Assembly (NCBI GenBank): GCA_020205615.1
Contig: CM035167.1
Location: 30,889,130 to 30,953,129, forward strand
Direction of reading: 5' to 3'
DNA: 64,000 nucleotides
Origin: Panax quinquefolius
Lineage: Eukaryota; Streptophyta; Magnoliopsida; Apiales; Araliaceae
This document shows positions 1 to 10,690 of the stretch, in pieces. Positions within the stretch are counted from its first letter, which is position 1, and each line of letters starts with the position of its first letter. The position numbers and the translations under genes were made by a program. The notes beneath the pieces were generated by a model. It did not search any database. It was not told where the DNA came from and saw only the letters and a list, made by a program, of their open reading frames with translations.

Positions 1-112
1 GGTCGAGGCTATGTATGCCACGTGGCAATATACCGAAAATGGGAAGAACCATAACCTCGACGGTTATCCGTCAAGAATACCAATATTCCGTCGAGGTTAC
101 TGTTTTTTTTAA
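1..112. repeat. CACTA subterminal repeat cluster, left side
   Basis: Contains ggtcgagg, acctcgacgg, ttatccgtca and ccgtcgagg in both orientations. The same words are found next to the right terminus at 4190-4440. This suggests the window starts within a few hundred bases of the left end of the CACTA element. Confidence 0.6.
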
Positions 113-162
113 AAAAATATTTTTTTTTGTTTTTGCAATATCCAGGGATTTAACCCACATCT

Positions 163-183
163 TGTACCTGTACCTGTACCTGT
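163..183. repeat. TGTACC microsatellite (about 3.5 units)
   Basis: Short perfect hexamer repeat inside the CACTA element. No function is apparent. Confidence 0.8.
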
Positions 184-205
184 TTTCCCAACACCACATA
201 CACAA

Positions 206-412
206 GCTAAATTAAGCTAAATGTCAAAAGAATCCCATTAGTACTAGCATAACCGCAACAAACCAAAGTAATGAAATGTAAAACTGCATTAATCAAAGTA
301 AATTAAACTAAGGTAAATTACAAAAGATCCCATTAATCTAAACTAACTATAACAAACATCCCATTAAGCTAAATTAAGCTAAGTGTCAAACCGCAACAAA
401 ACCAAAGTAATT
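206..412. repeat. Imperfect direct repeat pair in CACTA element
   Basis: The block with two taagctaa units, then tgtcaaa and later accgcaacaaa-ccaaagtaat (206-272), recurs at 363-412. It is a local duplication with no coding potential. Confidence 0.55.
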
Positions 413-499
413 AATGATAAGGTATTTTAAACTACAATATGTACGTCAAAAGTTATGTAAAATTAATACAAAATAATTTAAACTACAAAAGAATGTAAA

Positions 500-1830
500 C
501 TAAGTCGTTTAGTAGAGCCCCAAATTGTGAGAAGGATCATCTAAGCAAGGCGTCGACGCTACTCTGGAGTATGAAAATCGTCATCCCGCTCGTCACCCTG
601 TTGATACAATATAATGTAACTCATTAGTCCATATATATGATTCAGATAAAGATAACTAAATGAAAATTAAATAACATGCAGAATATATATTTGTATTTAA
701 AACGAAATATACGAAAGCAAATGAAAATGACTCAACATCGACCCAAACGCGTCCTCGACTAAGGTAACCACCATCCGAACAATCTCGTCAAGTATCATGC
801 CCATCGCTAGCCGGAGGATACCAGATTTCTCGGCGGTGGCACAGTTGCAACGTCTCTGCCTTGGTGATGGAGGCGAGAGCGGTGGCGGGTCCCGACGATG
901 GAACAATGGATCGGTCTCAAACCCTCTCGACACCGCAGACCATAACATCACTGGAACAAAACATCATCTAAGCCAGCCACCAGTATGTGATGGTCCCACG
1001 GGGCTCTTGACGTAGAGCAAGGCTGGTAGAGCCTACAAAAATAAATATAACATGAATAATATTACAAGTTTATTTTATTCATAAACACAAAATAAACACA
1101 AATATTATACCTCTGGCGCATGTATAATTTGGTATCCTCGGTAACCCCAAAGACTCGTCCGACCACTAGTACTAGTGGGAGTATCCTGAGACCCGACCCA
1201 CAGAGCTGTCTCCTCGTCCTGAGATAAACTAATCTCGGACGGAGGGAAGATGGAATCTAATGTCTCAAAGATCGCCCTAGCAAACTGTAACTCTCTTATC
1301 TATACCGGGCCGCAGAGCTTCTCAAACCGCTCCTGTAATTTGATATACAAGTGAGTTATCTTGGTATCATCATATAAATTACGTAATATTATCTTAAATA
1401 ATATCTATTATAGTAAATGTATTACCCAGATAGCTAGTGTCTTTGGAGATATCGTCGACCCAAGTAGAGCCCTTTACGTATGGACTCTATCCGAACTCGA
1501 TCATAGTAGGAGGTCGCCCAATTTACTCGCATGGCCTAGATCATATACATTAAATAAGATCACCTTAATTTACTATAGTTGCAATATAAGATTAAACTAA
1601 ACTAAAGAGAAATACATACCGATTTAACCTCCTGAAATGATCATGAGCCGTAAGTATGTACAACTTGCGACTTTCTTAGCGATTCTTCTTCATCTGCTTC
1701 GACTTGGTCTTGAACGCAACATCATCCCAGTACGCACACATCGCGTTCCCGTGCCGCATCCGATCTCGTCGGCAGACTAATGATCTGTGAAAGTAGTCCG
1801 GCATTTCTTCTATCGCCCGGACGCCTCCGT
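500..1830 (-). pseudogene. Degenerate Ptta/En/Spm-type plant transposase exons
   Basis: Read on the minus strand, about 1640-1770 gives a motif with WDDVAFKTKSKQMKKNR followed, after a stop, by HDHF. This resembles the W-(x)n-FK-KS-K-K-NR core of the plant transposase family found in CACTA elements (Ptta/En/Spm). About 1130-1340 gives a stretch with LPP-type residues and SLSQDEETALWVGSQ. About 700-950 gives LRLAMGMILDEIVRMVV, which fits the C-terminal part of such proteins. The pieces lie in different frames, separated by AT-rich gaps that could be introns, and in-frame stops are present. I therefore treat it as a broken or at best spliced transposase gene. The family assignment rests on motif shape only. 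Confidence 0.5.
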
Positions 1831-2059
1831 CAGATCTCGTACAACCCGGTAAGCATAATTCTTCGAGATGTGGGCAATGATAAGCGGCATCACCAAATTA
1901 GCCTCGGTGATGCCAACCTCAGATTCTGTAGTATCTCTATCAAGCAGGACATAACATACGATAATTTATTATTTGAACAATATATAAATAACATGCATGG
2001 ACCTTGATTTAATATATGTAAGTCGACTTACATTGAAACTCCCATGACATCACGTCACC

Positions 2060-2425
2060 ATGAAGAAAGATCGTGAAATGCGCGTCATCGACTACCCATC
2101 TGAGGAATTTGGAGTGGTGAGAAGCTGTCTATGTCCTGGATTGGACCCATACCAGGCAATGCTTCATTCCTAGTAGAGAAGTGATCGTTCGCTCATTTAG
2201 AGGGTTGCTTAATCTATAACTTTGTTCAACAACTTAATGGAACCCCTTCCGTATATTGGCATCTGTTATGATGGAACAGTGAGGAATGTCTTCAATAATT
2301 CAATTAACTTTATTATTCGAGTATAAGACACAAACAGAAACTACGACCCTTTTTTTTAATTAATTGCCGAGAACCAGGTTGAGTACTATTATTTGTAACT
2401 ACTACGTCGAATCCTCGCATACAAG
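2060..2425 (+). other. CACTA internal segment, conserved in the second inverted copy
   Basis: This segment matches, in reverse complement, sequence at 54684-54905, then 44688-44771, then 26110-26188. Those three blocks become contiguous once two gypsy elements are removed. A plus-strand reading around 2253-2310 gives ICYDGTVRN, and the second copy gives VICYDGTVMNVYNNPIT in the same frame, so coding origin is possible. I do not recognise the protein. Aligned landmarks include gaggaa(t), ctgtctat, atggaacagtg and acagaaactacg. Confidence 0.65.
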
Positions 2426-2689
2426 AGAAGAAGTACATATATATGTAGGTAGAGTATTATCGAATTTATTAAAATTGTGGCAAACTAAGCAAATGCTACT
2501 TAGTTTATTTTTTACAATGATAAACTAAAAAAGCGGTACTTAGTTTATTAGAATTGTTATTTGGAATCTATAGAGACTCTTTGTTCGATATTCACTCCTA
2601 CCGCTGCTTCAAACCGGGTTTCTAATTAAGTTGCAAAGTATATTATTTTAATTCAGCGACAACATTTCTTATATATCCATCTCTTTGAA

Positions 2690-3300
2690 TTGCATCCCAA
2701 CTAAGTAAATGCCTTTAGTTTATTATTTTGAGTTGATTTAATGTATTATTTTAATTTATTTTATTTTATTTTAATTTATTTTATTTTGTATTATATAATA
2801 TAATTTTTAAATTTTCTTATTAAATTAAATTAAATTAAACTACCTTATAACATTTATTAATTATTAAATTAAATTAAATTTATTTTATTTTATTTTATTT
2901 TTATTTTATGTTATTTTAATTTATTAATTATTTTCATTTAATTTACTTTTTTTATTATATTATATTATCTCATTTTTAAAATTTATTTTCTTTAATAAAC
3001 TAAATTAAATGAAATTTATTGTTTTATTTATTTTATTTATTTGCTAATAATTTTTATTTTTAATTTAATCTATTTATATATTAAATTATATTTATTTCAT
3101 TTATTAAACTTTATTTTATTTTATTCTCAATTATATATTAGTATATTAAATAGTGAATTTTTATTTTATTTTATTTTTTAATTAAGTTGATTAAAATAAT
3201 TGATATTTGAAGTATAAATTATTTGTCAAAAACTAATTAAGTAAATGCTACTTAATTAATGAATTTTAGTATTAGTAAATTAAGTAATAAATAGTTTAGA
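2690..3300. repeat. AT-rich low-complexity core of CACTA element
   Basis: Long runs of ATTTT and TTAAAT units with almost no G or C. The words aagtaaatgctacttaatt (3238-3258) and the similar aagcaaatgctacttag (2488-2504) recur in reverse orientation at 25400-25500, where they belong to the second CACTA copy. No coding potential. Confidence 0.75.
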
Positions 3301-3720
3301 AGCAATGATTTTTGCATCTCAAGAATTTCGAATTAATTAGTGGGAAATTTAAATCGGAAATATCAAGCATAAAATTACTTTACTATTATTAACATACAAC
3401 ATATATCTGATATTGAAGTTGAAGAAATATACAATCGCAATTACATAAAAGAAAATAAAACCAAACAATAAAATGGATGCTATTATATGTAAGCGCAAAT
3501 GACCAATTTTAGCACTAAATGACTAAAAAAGAATTCATATATACATTATAATACCAAAAATGTAATTCAAGCAAATATACATTATACATTATCAATCCAA
3601 AACAAAAAAAATTTAAACCAATTGCACATTATAATACTAGAATTCATACACAAATTTCATACTTAAATTTCATACTACTAACATATATATAATATATATA
3701 TACTCAATACACCGACCAAA
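3300..3720. other. Non-coding CACTA interior, nothing recognised
   Basis: AT-rich sequence with repeated acattataataccaaaa-type words (3545-3640). I see no ORF, RNA gene or clear motif. Confidence 0.5.
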
Positions 3721-3731
3721 TGGCGATGAGT

Positions 3732-4030
3732 CTAAGTCTTGAAGCGATCTACGGTGGCCGTGGCGATTGGGTCGTCTTGCGTGACGATAAGTCTTTGGGT
3801 GGGTGGAGTGCTGGGTGAGAGGGTGGGGGCACTGGGGAAAGGGTTTGGGAGTGGGGTACTGAAGGGTGGGTGGGGGGTAAGTCTTGGATCTACCGGGAGG
3901 ACGTAGGGGATGACGTCGATAGGGGGGAGGGGGGGCAAGGCGAGGCGGTGTGTCGTAAATGCGTGATGACGACCCGGCCCGGGGAGGGGAACCCCGGGGT
4001 GTGTGTGGGGGACCGGTGGAGATCGAGGGG
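3732..4030 (-). other. G-rich block; possible proline-rich first exon on minus strand
   Basis: The plus strand holds many runs of three or more G separated by one to seven bases (3797-3880 and 3925-4010), in sharp contrast with the AT-rich surroundings. On the minus strand 3732-3938 reads as a 68-codon proline-rich ORF starting MPPLPPIDVIPYVLP. Because the transposase remnants also run on the minus strand, this could be the start of the CACTA transcript, but there is no homology support. The block can in principle form G-quadruplexes. Confidence 0.4.
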
Positions 4031-4067
4031 TCAGGGTGGAGATCGAAGGGGTTGGGACGGGCGTATG

Positions 4068-4084
4068 AGAGAGAGAGAGAGAGA
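4068..4084. repeat. (GA)n microsatellite
   Basis: Perfect GA dinucleotide run between the G-rich block and the CACTA subterminal repeats. (GA)n near transcription starts is common in plants, but no role is shown here. Confidence 0.8.
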
Positions 4085-4189
4085 TCAGTACGTAGTCTAG
4101 GGAAATAGAGAGGAAAATGTAGAAATAGAGAGGGAAATGAAAATAAGAGGACGTAGGGAAGGGGAAGGGTTTTTTTAGGTTTATTTCTG

Positions 4190-4450
4190 ACGGACGTCCG
4201 TCGAGGTTGTGTCGGTCGACTTTATGATAACATCGGTGAGTTATTCAGTCGAGGATGACACATATTCGGTCGACTACATATTCGCGCTGGCGGGAAACCC
4301 TCGTGCCAAGGAGAAGTTCTTAACTCCGACTGATGTCAGTCGAGGATACATTAATTCCAACTGAATTAATGTCGACTAAATATTCGGTCGGTCTTATATT
4401 AACATCGACTGAATATGTTTGGTCAACAATACTTCTGTCGGAAATAAAGC
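4190..4450. repeat. CACTA subterminal repeats, right side
   Basis: Dense short repeats in both orientations: gtcgagg(at) at about 4200, 4239 and 4337; cggtcgac at about 4214 and 4268; and attcggtcg or gactgaata variants to 4430. The clustering against the terminal inverted repeat matches transposase-binding subterminal regions of CACTA elements. Confidence 0.75.
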
Positions 4451-4464
4451 TTTTTCTTGTAGTG
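4451..4464 (-). repeat. CACTA terminal inverted repeat (CACTACAAGAAAAA)
   Basis: The reverse complement of 4451-4464 is CACTACAAGAAAAA, the characteristic end of plant CACTA transposons. It fixes the right border of the element. Confidence 0.9.
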
Positions 4465-4753
4465 AGGTCATGACTCTGTGAATGAGGTACAACTCAAACT
4501 CATGATTGCCATATGTTACAAAATACAACTCAACTATGGGGCTCTATTACTTGAGTGGATTGGAAAATGGTTAATCAGCTCAAAGAAAACAAAGAGCTCA
4601 TAGAAGATGCTCTACTGACGATTTATCAGCATATATCCTACAGGCTGCTCTTGGTGACCTAATTGAGGATGATTAAGGAGAAGCCATAAATCCAAATCAA
4701 CGAATGACTCAAATGATTGTTTGAAAAGCTGAAAAGAAATCCAATTTAAAAAT

Positions 4754-6688
4754 ATGAAGATGATGTCTGAATCCAGTGGTCGAACTGGTGAAATAAAGGG
4801 AACAGGAGTGCCAGGTAATATGTCTGTTGTCAAAGAAACTAAAGAAGAAGATAATCAAGGAGAACCCATTCCTTTAATCAGAAAAAACAAAGGGAAAAAG
4901 AAAGCCAGAACTTCAGGAGAACCTCAAGGATCCACCACCAACAAGTCTATAGAGTCCTCAGATATTGAGACTCTAAGTATCCTGAGAAGAAAGGAACAGC
5001 AGGCTGAGGCGGAAGAAGATAGAGAAACTATATCTCAGCTGCTAAAGATGAGTAAGATCAGCCACAAGAGCAAAAAGCCATCAGCCCCTTCGATCGTAGA
5101 GTCTCCTCCGATCATAGAGCCCAGACCAAACAAGGAAGCAACTGCATCAAATGTATTGGCTGATCTGAAGGACAAAACTAAAGAAAGTCCTGAGGCTGTG
5201 GCACGGCCTAAAAAGCCAAGAAGGAAATTGGTCAAGAAGTATATTCTTGTCAATGAGAAATCTCTAAAGAAGGAAGACAAAGAACTGTCTGCTGAAAAGG
5301 AACCAGCTGAGGGGGAGACACCAAAAGATTTGATGATAATAAATACTCCTGCTGAGGGTGAGATGCCTGAAGATCTCCTGCCAAAGGATGCTCCAGTTGA
5401 GGGGGAGCTATCGATATTTCAAAAGAATGATCAAGCTGAGGGGGAGGATCATGACACCTCAATAGCAGAAAAAGAAATTCCTGTAGGAGATAATGAAGAA
5501 CCAGTGCAAGAACATCTTGAAGCAATTGACATAATGGAATCCTCCAGTGAAAACAGAGAAGAAGATGATGAGATTGAGATCATAGCTGTAGGCATTGATG
5601 GGCACAAAAGAGCCAACTATGAGCAACTATTTGCATATCTTCCTATAATGCCCTTCCACCGAGCTCAAATTCTGAACTCTTGGGATCACATGTTCTGGAG
5701 TTTCAAAGAGTATCCAGCTATCTCAGTACTCGCAAATGGATTCCCAGGGAAATTTAATTTTGCTAAGAAGTTTCTCACCAACAGTTCTTCCTCAGAAAAC
5801 ACACTTGAGGTACTATCTATCCCAACTCTTTTCAGAAATAATCAATTGCTATCATCCTCATTTAATCAATTCTATGAATTCCCGCAATGGTTGGAAGTGA
5901 TTCTTCATCCACTAAATCAATTTCCAGTTGCAGAATCTCAAAATTCTGTAACTGAGGAACCAAATAAGATCCACTCCCTATTACTCCCATAACCTACCAC
6001 CTCTACGATCACTGACTCTAGCCCTTTGGTAGAGTATCCACCACAAATCGTAAAGTCACTAAGCTTCAATATTCAAACCCAGGCTCCTCCTTCAGATATT
6101 CCCTCCTCATCTAGAAATGAATGCTTCAATCTTGAACTTGCTCTCTACTCACTGCAAGATAAATTCAAGAGCACGTCACCTCCCTCACAAATTCCAAATC
6201 TAGATGAAATCCTGTCAGAACTATCCATAAAGGCTGATTTGTCAGCTATGTCTGAGAAAGTGATCAAAGAACTAGACGAGAGTCTTGAAGATCATACTTC
6301 ATTGATACAGATGAGATTGACATCAATGATCAATGCTGTAAACAATCTTCCCAGCTCCCTAAGCTCCGAACTGTCTAAAACACTCAAAGAGATCATCAAA
6401 GAAATTCTTTAAAGCATTAAAGACAGGGACGATATTCACTTTCTTACAGCTAAAAAGCATAGGGATGCTTGTCACGATATTCTGAGAAAACACAAGAATC
6501 TCGAACAATCTGATGATACAGAGCATCAAAAGTCATCAAACTGCGATCAAAGAGTTTTAAGACTTTTCCATGGGACAAATGAAGTAAACCGAGACTGGTA
6601 TCTTGACATACTCAATGATGACGAAAACTCGTTCGATGCTTTGATCCAAGAGAATCGTGAGGACATTGTTCAAACTCGAGTCAACTAA
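4754..6688 (+). pseudogene. Extra ORF of copia element (env-like position), two in-frame stops
   Basis: A single frame of about 644 codons runs from the ATG at 4754 to the stop at 6686-6688, broken by TAA codons at 5990-5992 and 6410-6412 with no frame change. The predicted protein is highly charged. The N-terminal third is rich in K, E and S, with basic clusters such as KNKGKKKAR and KKPRRKLVKKY. Around residues 180-240 there are four degenerate repeats beginning AEGE or VEGE. The C-terminal half is more globular, with SWDHMFWSFKEYPAISVL near residue 315. I see no clear membrane segment or cleavage site. Its length and its place between pol and the 3' LTR resemble the env-like ORF of SIRE1-type Sireviruses, but I cannot show sequence homology. 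It could instead be a lineage-specific ORF of unknown function. The low number of breaks suggests a fairly recent insertion. Confidence 0.5.
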
Positions 6689-6828
6689 ATGAGCTTGTCA
6701 AGGAGTCACTCGCCTCTTAAAAGACATTGAACCTCGATTCGACATAAAGGGGAGAATAAAGGGCGAGGAGATCGGGAGGCAAGGCGGAGGCAAAGGTCAC
6801 TTCCAATCAAGGCCAAGGCAAATCACTC

Positions 6829-7140
6829 ATGGGCTCCACGAGCCGACCATCGACTCAACGATCGATCGGTGAGGAAATTTTAATGGCTCAACCATTAAGG
6901 AGTCAAGGGCCAACTACCAGCTCTCATGCGGTGACAACAACAGGCCTACGAATGCCAATTGGAGATCCTGCATTCATGAATAGGCATGATCACAATCCCA
7001 GACTAAGTCCAAGTGAAATTTGGAAGATCGGCGCCGAAGAGATGAAGCAAGCAGAAAGAGGAGAGCTGAGGAATATGCAAATCCTCCAAGAAGCAAAAGA
7101 CCAAAGAAATAGAGATAAGTTGAAATTCAAATTGTATTGA
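6829..7140 (+). CDS. Small ORF of unknown function before copia 3' LTR
   Basis: A 103-codon ORF with a glutamine- and glutamate-rich basic C-terminus (EEMKQAERGELRNMQILQEA), likely helical. It is out of frame with the preceding ORF and may be its frameshifted tail. No family recognised. Confidence 0.25.
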   Translation: MGSTSRPSTQRSIGEEILMAQPLRSQGPTTSSHAVTTTGLRMPIGDPAFMNRHDHNPRLSPSEIWKIGAEEMKQAERGELRNMQILQEAKDQRNRDKLKFKLY

Positions 7141-7308
7141 TGTAGTCATTCTTAAATGTAAAATCTGTCTCCATACATTAATAAATTCATGCTTATTCTC
7201 TAGAAATTTCAGCTGCTCACTAAAATACTAAGTCATGTTTACTTTTCTGCAATTGCATATAAAACTTTATAATCATGACAACAAATCTCCTTGGTTATGT
7301 CAACATCA

Positions 7309-7321
7309 AATAGGGGGATAT
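7309..7321 (+). other. Polypurine tract of copia element
   Basis: A purine-rich run (aatagggggatat) directly precedes the TGTTGG start of the LTR, as expected for the plus-strand priming site. Confidence 0.7.
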
Positions 7322-8730
7322 TGTTGGAAGAATGCATATTGTGATTTGATGTTTTATGAAACAGCTCATGATTATGTAAAGTCCTTTAAAGAATATATTT
7401 ACAAGGACTTAGTGATAGATCAAAGTTGTTAGGTTGATCTTAGCCTTTAAGTGTTTTACCTATATAGATAAAGAGATCAAATCTATTAGGTTGATCCATG
7501 GCTAGAAAGAAATAAATAGGCTGGTAGTCTATCCGTCTGATCAACAGATTGCAGAAGCTAAAGTAGGATCGCAGAGCTGAGACGATCGTAGTGTATATGC
7601 CTTGAAGGGCCTCTCCAGGAATCGTAGAGTGGTCCAGACGTTTGCCGAGCTAACTCAGAGATCGTAGTATGCTCTCGAAAACGTAGAGTTTGAAAGATGA
7701 GCAAGTGATGATCGTCGTGTGAAGAAAGCGTAGTGTACTCTTAAGAGCAAGCATCAATATGATAAGACACTACAATTTGAATAGTAGAGTGTCACCTGCC
7801 TTGTGTCAGAAACATCAAGCCCTATTGTTCAATGGAAGATAGACTCCAACAAATAAGGAATGGGCTTTGAACGTTAAAGCTCTCACCAGTCCCAACGGTA
7901 CAAAAGATACCATTGGGCAGAGGAAAACACCTTTTCAGGTGTTAGGTGAGAAAGCAGTCTGCCGTGTCAGTGGGCCAGAATGCAATTCAGAAGATGTGCA
8001 GAAATGTCTCCATCAAAGCTTAGAAATGTCAAACGCATTTAATGCTTCATCAGATGACTTCAACGGATAGATTTTAAGGATCTCATATATCTGTAATACG
8101 AGATACGTAAGAGAGGTAAGCAAGTATTGGACAAAATGCACAAAAACACAAAACGCTGAACTCTACGATCTAAGAAAAAGGAGAAAGCTTGCTCAGCTAC
8201 TCAGTTCTTTCGAACAAGTGCTTAACTGCAACTAAGTAGCCTCAATCATAACTCAACAACTATCAATCTATTGAAGTAAGAAGTTCCAAGTCAGAAGGAC
8301 TTGAAGAGTTCTAAGTGAACTGTAAAGAGCCAAGTTTGCTGGACTTGAAGAGTTCAAGAGTGAACTTAGAAGTGCCTAGACTGCTGGTCTAGAAGGAATT
8401 TATGAGTTCAAGAGTGAACTTAGAAGTGCCTAGACTGCTGGCCTAGACTTAGAAGTGCTTAGTGGATTTCCTACTCAAGGAGTAGAAGAGTGGACTAGGA
8501 GCTTTGAGTGCTCCGAACCACTTAAAAATAACTGTGTCTTTATAATTGCTATTACTGCAATAACTGCCTTTCTCCCTTTAACCTGGTATCTAAAAGGTTT
8601 TTCGAAGAATCAATAATTCCGCTGTGCTTAAAGATTTATCAAAACATTCTTTAAACAAAGAAAAGTTTTTAATATCTATTAAACCCCCCCCCCCCTTTCT
8701 AGATAACTATTGTGCCTTCGGGAACTAACA
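7322..8730 (+). repeat. Copia 3' LTR (1409 bp)
   Basis: Runs from TGTTGGAAGAATGC to gggaactaaca, with TGTT/AACA ends. Contains repeated words such as agagtgaacttagaagtgcctagactgctgg-type units (8340-8460, two copies) and a C13 tract near 8685-8697 close to the 3' end. No matching 5' LTR lies in the window. Confidence 0.7.
8356..8450 (+). repeat. Tandem repeat in copia LTR
   Basis: The unit gagttcaagagtgaac plus ttagaagtgcctagactgct occurs twice (8349-8386 and 8404-8441), with a related diverged unit (tctaagtgaactgtaaagagcc) at 8310-8331. It is local duplication inside the LTR. Confidence 0.6.
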
Positions 8731-9277
8731 TATTCTATTTATAATCTAATAAAATAAATAACTTTATAAAAGTATTCTGTTTTATATAAAAAGATTTTAC
8801 TATGCAAACACTATGCATAATAAAATATATTATATTCTATTTATAATCAAATAAAACAAAACTTTATAAAAAGTATTACATTTTATATAAAAAGTTTTGT
8901 TTTATTACATTTATAATAATAATAAAACAAAATTCATCATCATTATCATAATTCACACTATTAATCATTGTGTCGTTTTCAGGAAAGAGGGGGCTTTCCA
9001 ATAAGGATTTCTCCCTATTGGGGCCCAATTAGGTGACCAAACCTCCCCTTGACAGAACTTCTAGACATCGTTAATATTGAAAATAATAATATTAACAACT
9101 TTTTTTATCTAAATTATTGATTTAATAATATATAAAATATCGACAATAATTGAATCAAATAACGTGAGATATTATGCAACAATTACTGTAGCAATAATTG
9201 AATAAAACTGAGTGACTTCTCACGTAAGCGTCAATAATCAATACCGTGTGCTACTATGCAACCATACGTATTACTGT
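8731..9277 (-). mobile_element. Gypsy LTR 'Y', fragment 1 (5'-truncated in + orientation)
   Basis: Carries LTR-family landmarks: ggaaagagggggctttccaataagg at 8983 onward, split here by the word gggcccaatt, then aggtgaccaaacctcc at 9032 and acttctcacgtaagcgtcaataatca near 9212. The left part was separated by the copia insertion. The right part resumes at 22060 after solo LTR X, with the duplication actgt at 9273-9277 and 22055-22059. Confidence 0.75.
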
Positions 9278-10429
9278 TGTGACACCCCCAAAATAGGTCC
9301 ACACGACCCATTCTGAGTCGCCAAATATCATACTATAAAAATTATTTACAACTGTTGAACTGTCGTGCAGAATACGACCACAGTTAAACTATGAGTTTTA
9401 ATACAAATGTATGTAACTCTCATGGTGCCTCGACCACAACCTTACAATGGTACCTTACATATAAGTAAAGTCGAAAACTGTTTTAGAAATTAAAATCTTT
9501 GGGAAGTGCTCAAGGAAACCTTCGTACATGGGAGGTCATGCGTCTAGGTTATGATAGATATCATATGTCCACAGAATTATCCTTGGTTGTCCCAAAAGAC
9601 CCCAAACAAAAACGAGAAGATTACTATTATCTTCTTTCCAATGGTGAGTCTTCTCTTGACATATAACTATCTTCACTGTCTCCAAGTGAAAACTATATTT
9701 CAAATAAACTCCAAGATCATATAGGTAGTGCTCGTAGATATACTCAGTAAGTGGATGTGCACAACCATGTCCTATGATAACACGAGGTTGAATGTCGTGG
9801 TAAAACACCCTTCCAAAGTTGGGTTCACCTCACCCTATTTAGTTCACCAAAATTAAATATCAAATGACGTATACAATACGACACACTTATCTAAAGTTCT
9901 CAATAAAATTATTTCTATACTATTTAGGGAGAACCTCAACAGCTATAGACCAACGTTCTATTCCCCTGTTATCCCCGCTCGACTTGGCAACACTCTTATT
10001 ACCTGAAAGGAATTGTGAAGCAAAAGGGTGAGCACAACTAGCCCAGTAAAGAATACCATGACTAAAGATAATTAAATTATCAATAGCTTTCGTCAATAAT
10101 AAATCAGAGATTTAGAACATATGGTAGACGATAAAAATTTTCAACCATAGTTGCAGCGGAACAAGCAATCCATTAAAAGAGTCAAATAGACCATCAGGTC
10201 TATTATCTTCTCCATGTTAAAAGTCCACCAATAATGTTATATCACTGTAACATCAATCAATAATTCCTGTCCACAATCATATGAATAACTCATAATCATA
10301 ATTGTGATTCTGAATTCCTTTTCGCACTCAGGACGAAGATAATTTTTATCACCTATCTTCACCTGAAACATCAAAAATCATGGTTATGCCAAATCACAAT
10401 TCCTGCTCATAATCCTACTATTAAATTCA

Positions 10430-10690
10430 TCTTTGAACTACGACCAAAGATATACAACTGTATAACCAATAATCAATAGTTCATCTTTGCATTACAGGCC
10501 AAAGATATACACAACTATAAAACCAATAATGCTGAGACTCAGCTTAATAGTATCACGACCACGAATTATCCATGCACTACGGGCCAAGGATATTCGTGTT
10601 TTCCATTACGGTCATGATTATACCGAATAATCCCTTGTCATAATCATACCAAGTCCATCTATGCACTACAGGCCACAGATGACTTTCAAC
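10430..10690 (-). repeat. Tandem repeats in LTR X (tgcactac-ggcca units)
   Basis: Units of about 55-65 bp around ttcatctttgcactacaggccaaagatat recur at about 10430, 10480, 10570 and 10660. The same unit type is found in all related LTRs in the window. Confidence 0.65.

Larger units (their letters stand above)
1..4464 (-). mobile_element. CACTA (En/Spm) DNA transposon, right part, left terminus outside window
   Basis: The right end is a perfect plant CACTA terminus (4451-4464). The last ~270 bp are packed with short subterminal repeats built on gtcgagg and cggtcgac in both orientations, as expected for transposase binding sites in CACTA elements. The same repeat words recur in the first 110 bases of the window, so the left terminus probably lies just outside. 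Between them are decayed minus-strand transposase exons (about 500-1830), a conserved segment (2060-2425), an AT-rich core and a G-rich block. The base after the terminus starts agg, a candidate 3-bp target duplication, but its partner is off-window. The element probably sits inside the copia element that follows (inference). Confidence 0.8.
4465..8730 (+). mobile_element. Ty1/copia retrotransposon, 3' part, Sirevirus-like layout
   Basis: The 3' LTR (7322-8730) starts TGTTGG, ends aactaaca and is preceded by a G-rich polypurine tract. Upstream lies a large extra ORF in the position of the env-like gene of Sireviruses. No gag, protease, integrase or RT is visible in the window. They are either lost or lie left of the CACTA element, which would then be nested in this element. 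The bases after the 3' LTR (tattc) are the expected 5-bp duplication, whose partner is off-window. It is inserted in gypsy LTR 'Y', because Y sequence resumes at 8731. Confidence 0.6.

Noticed and set aside
8685..8697. C13 tract as a functional i-motif or G-quadruplex
   Set aside because: It is a single homopolymer near the copia LTR end, common in such LTRs and prone to length errors.
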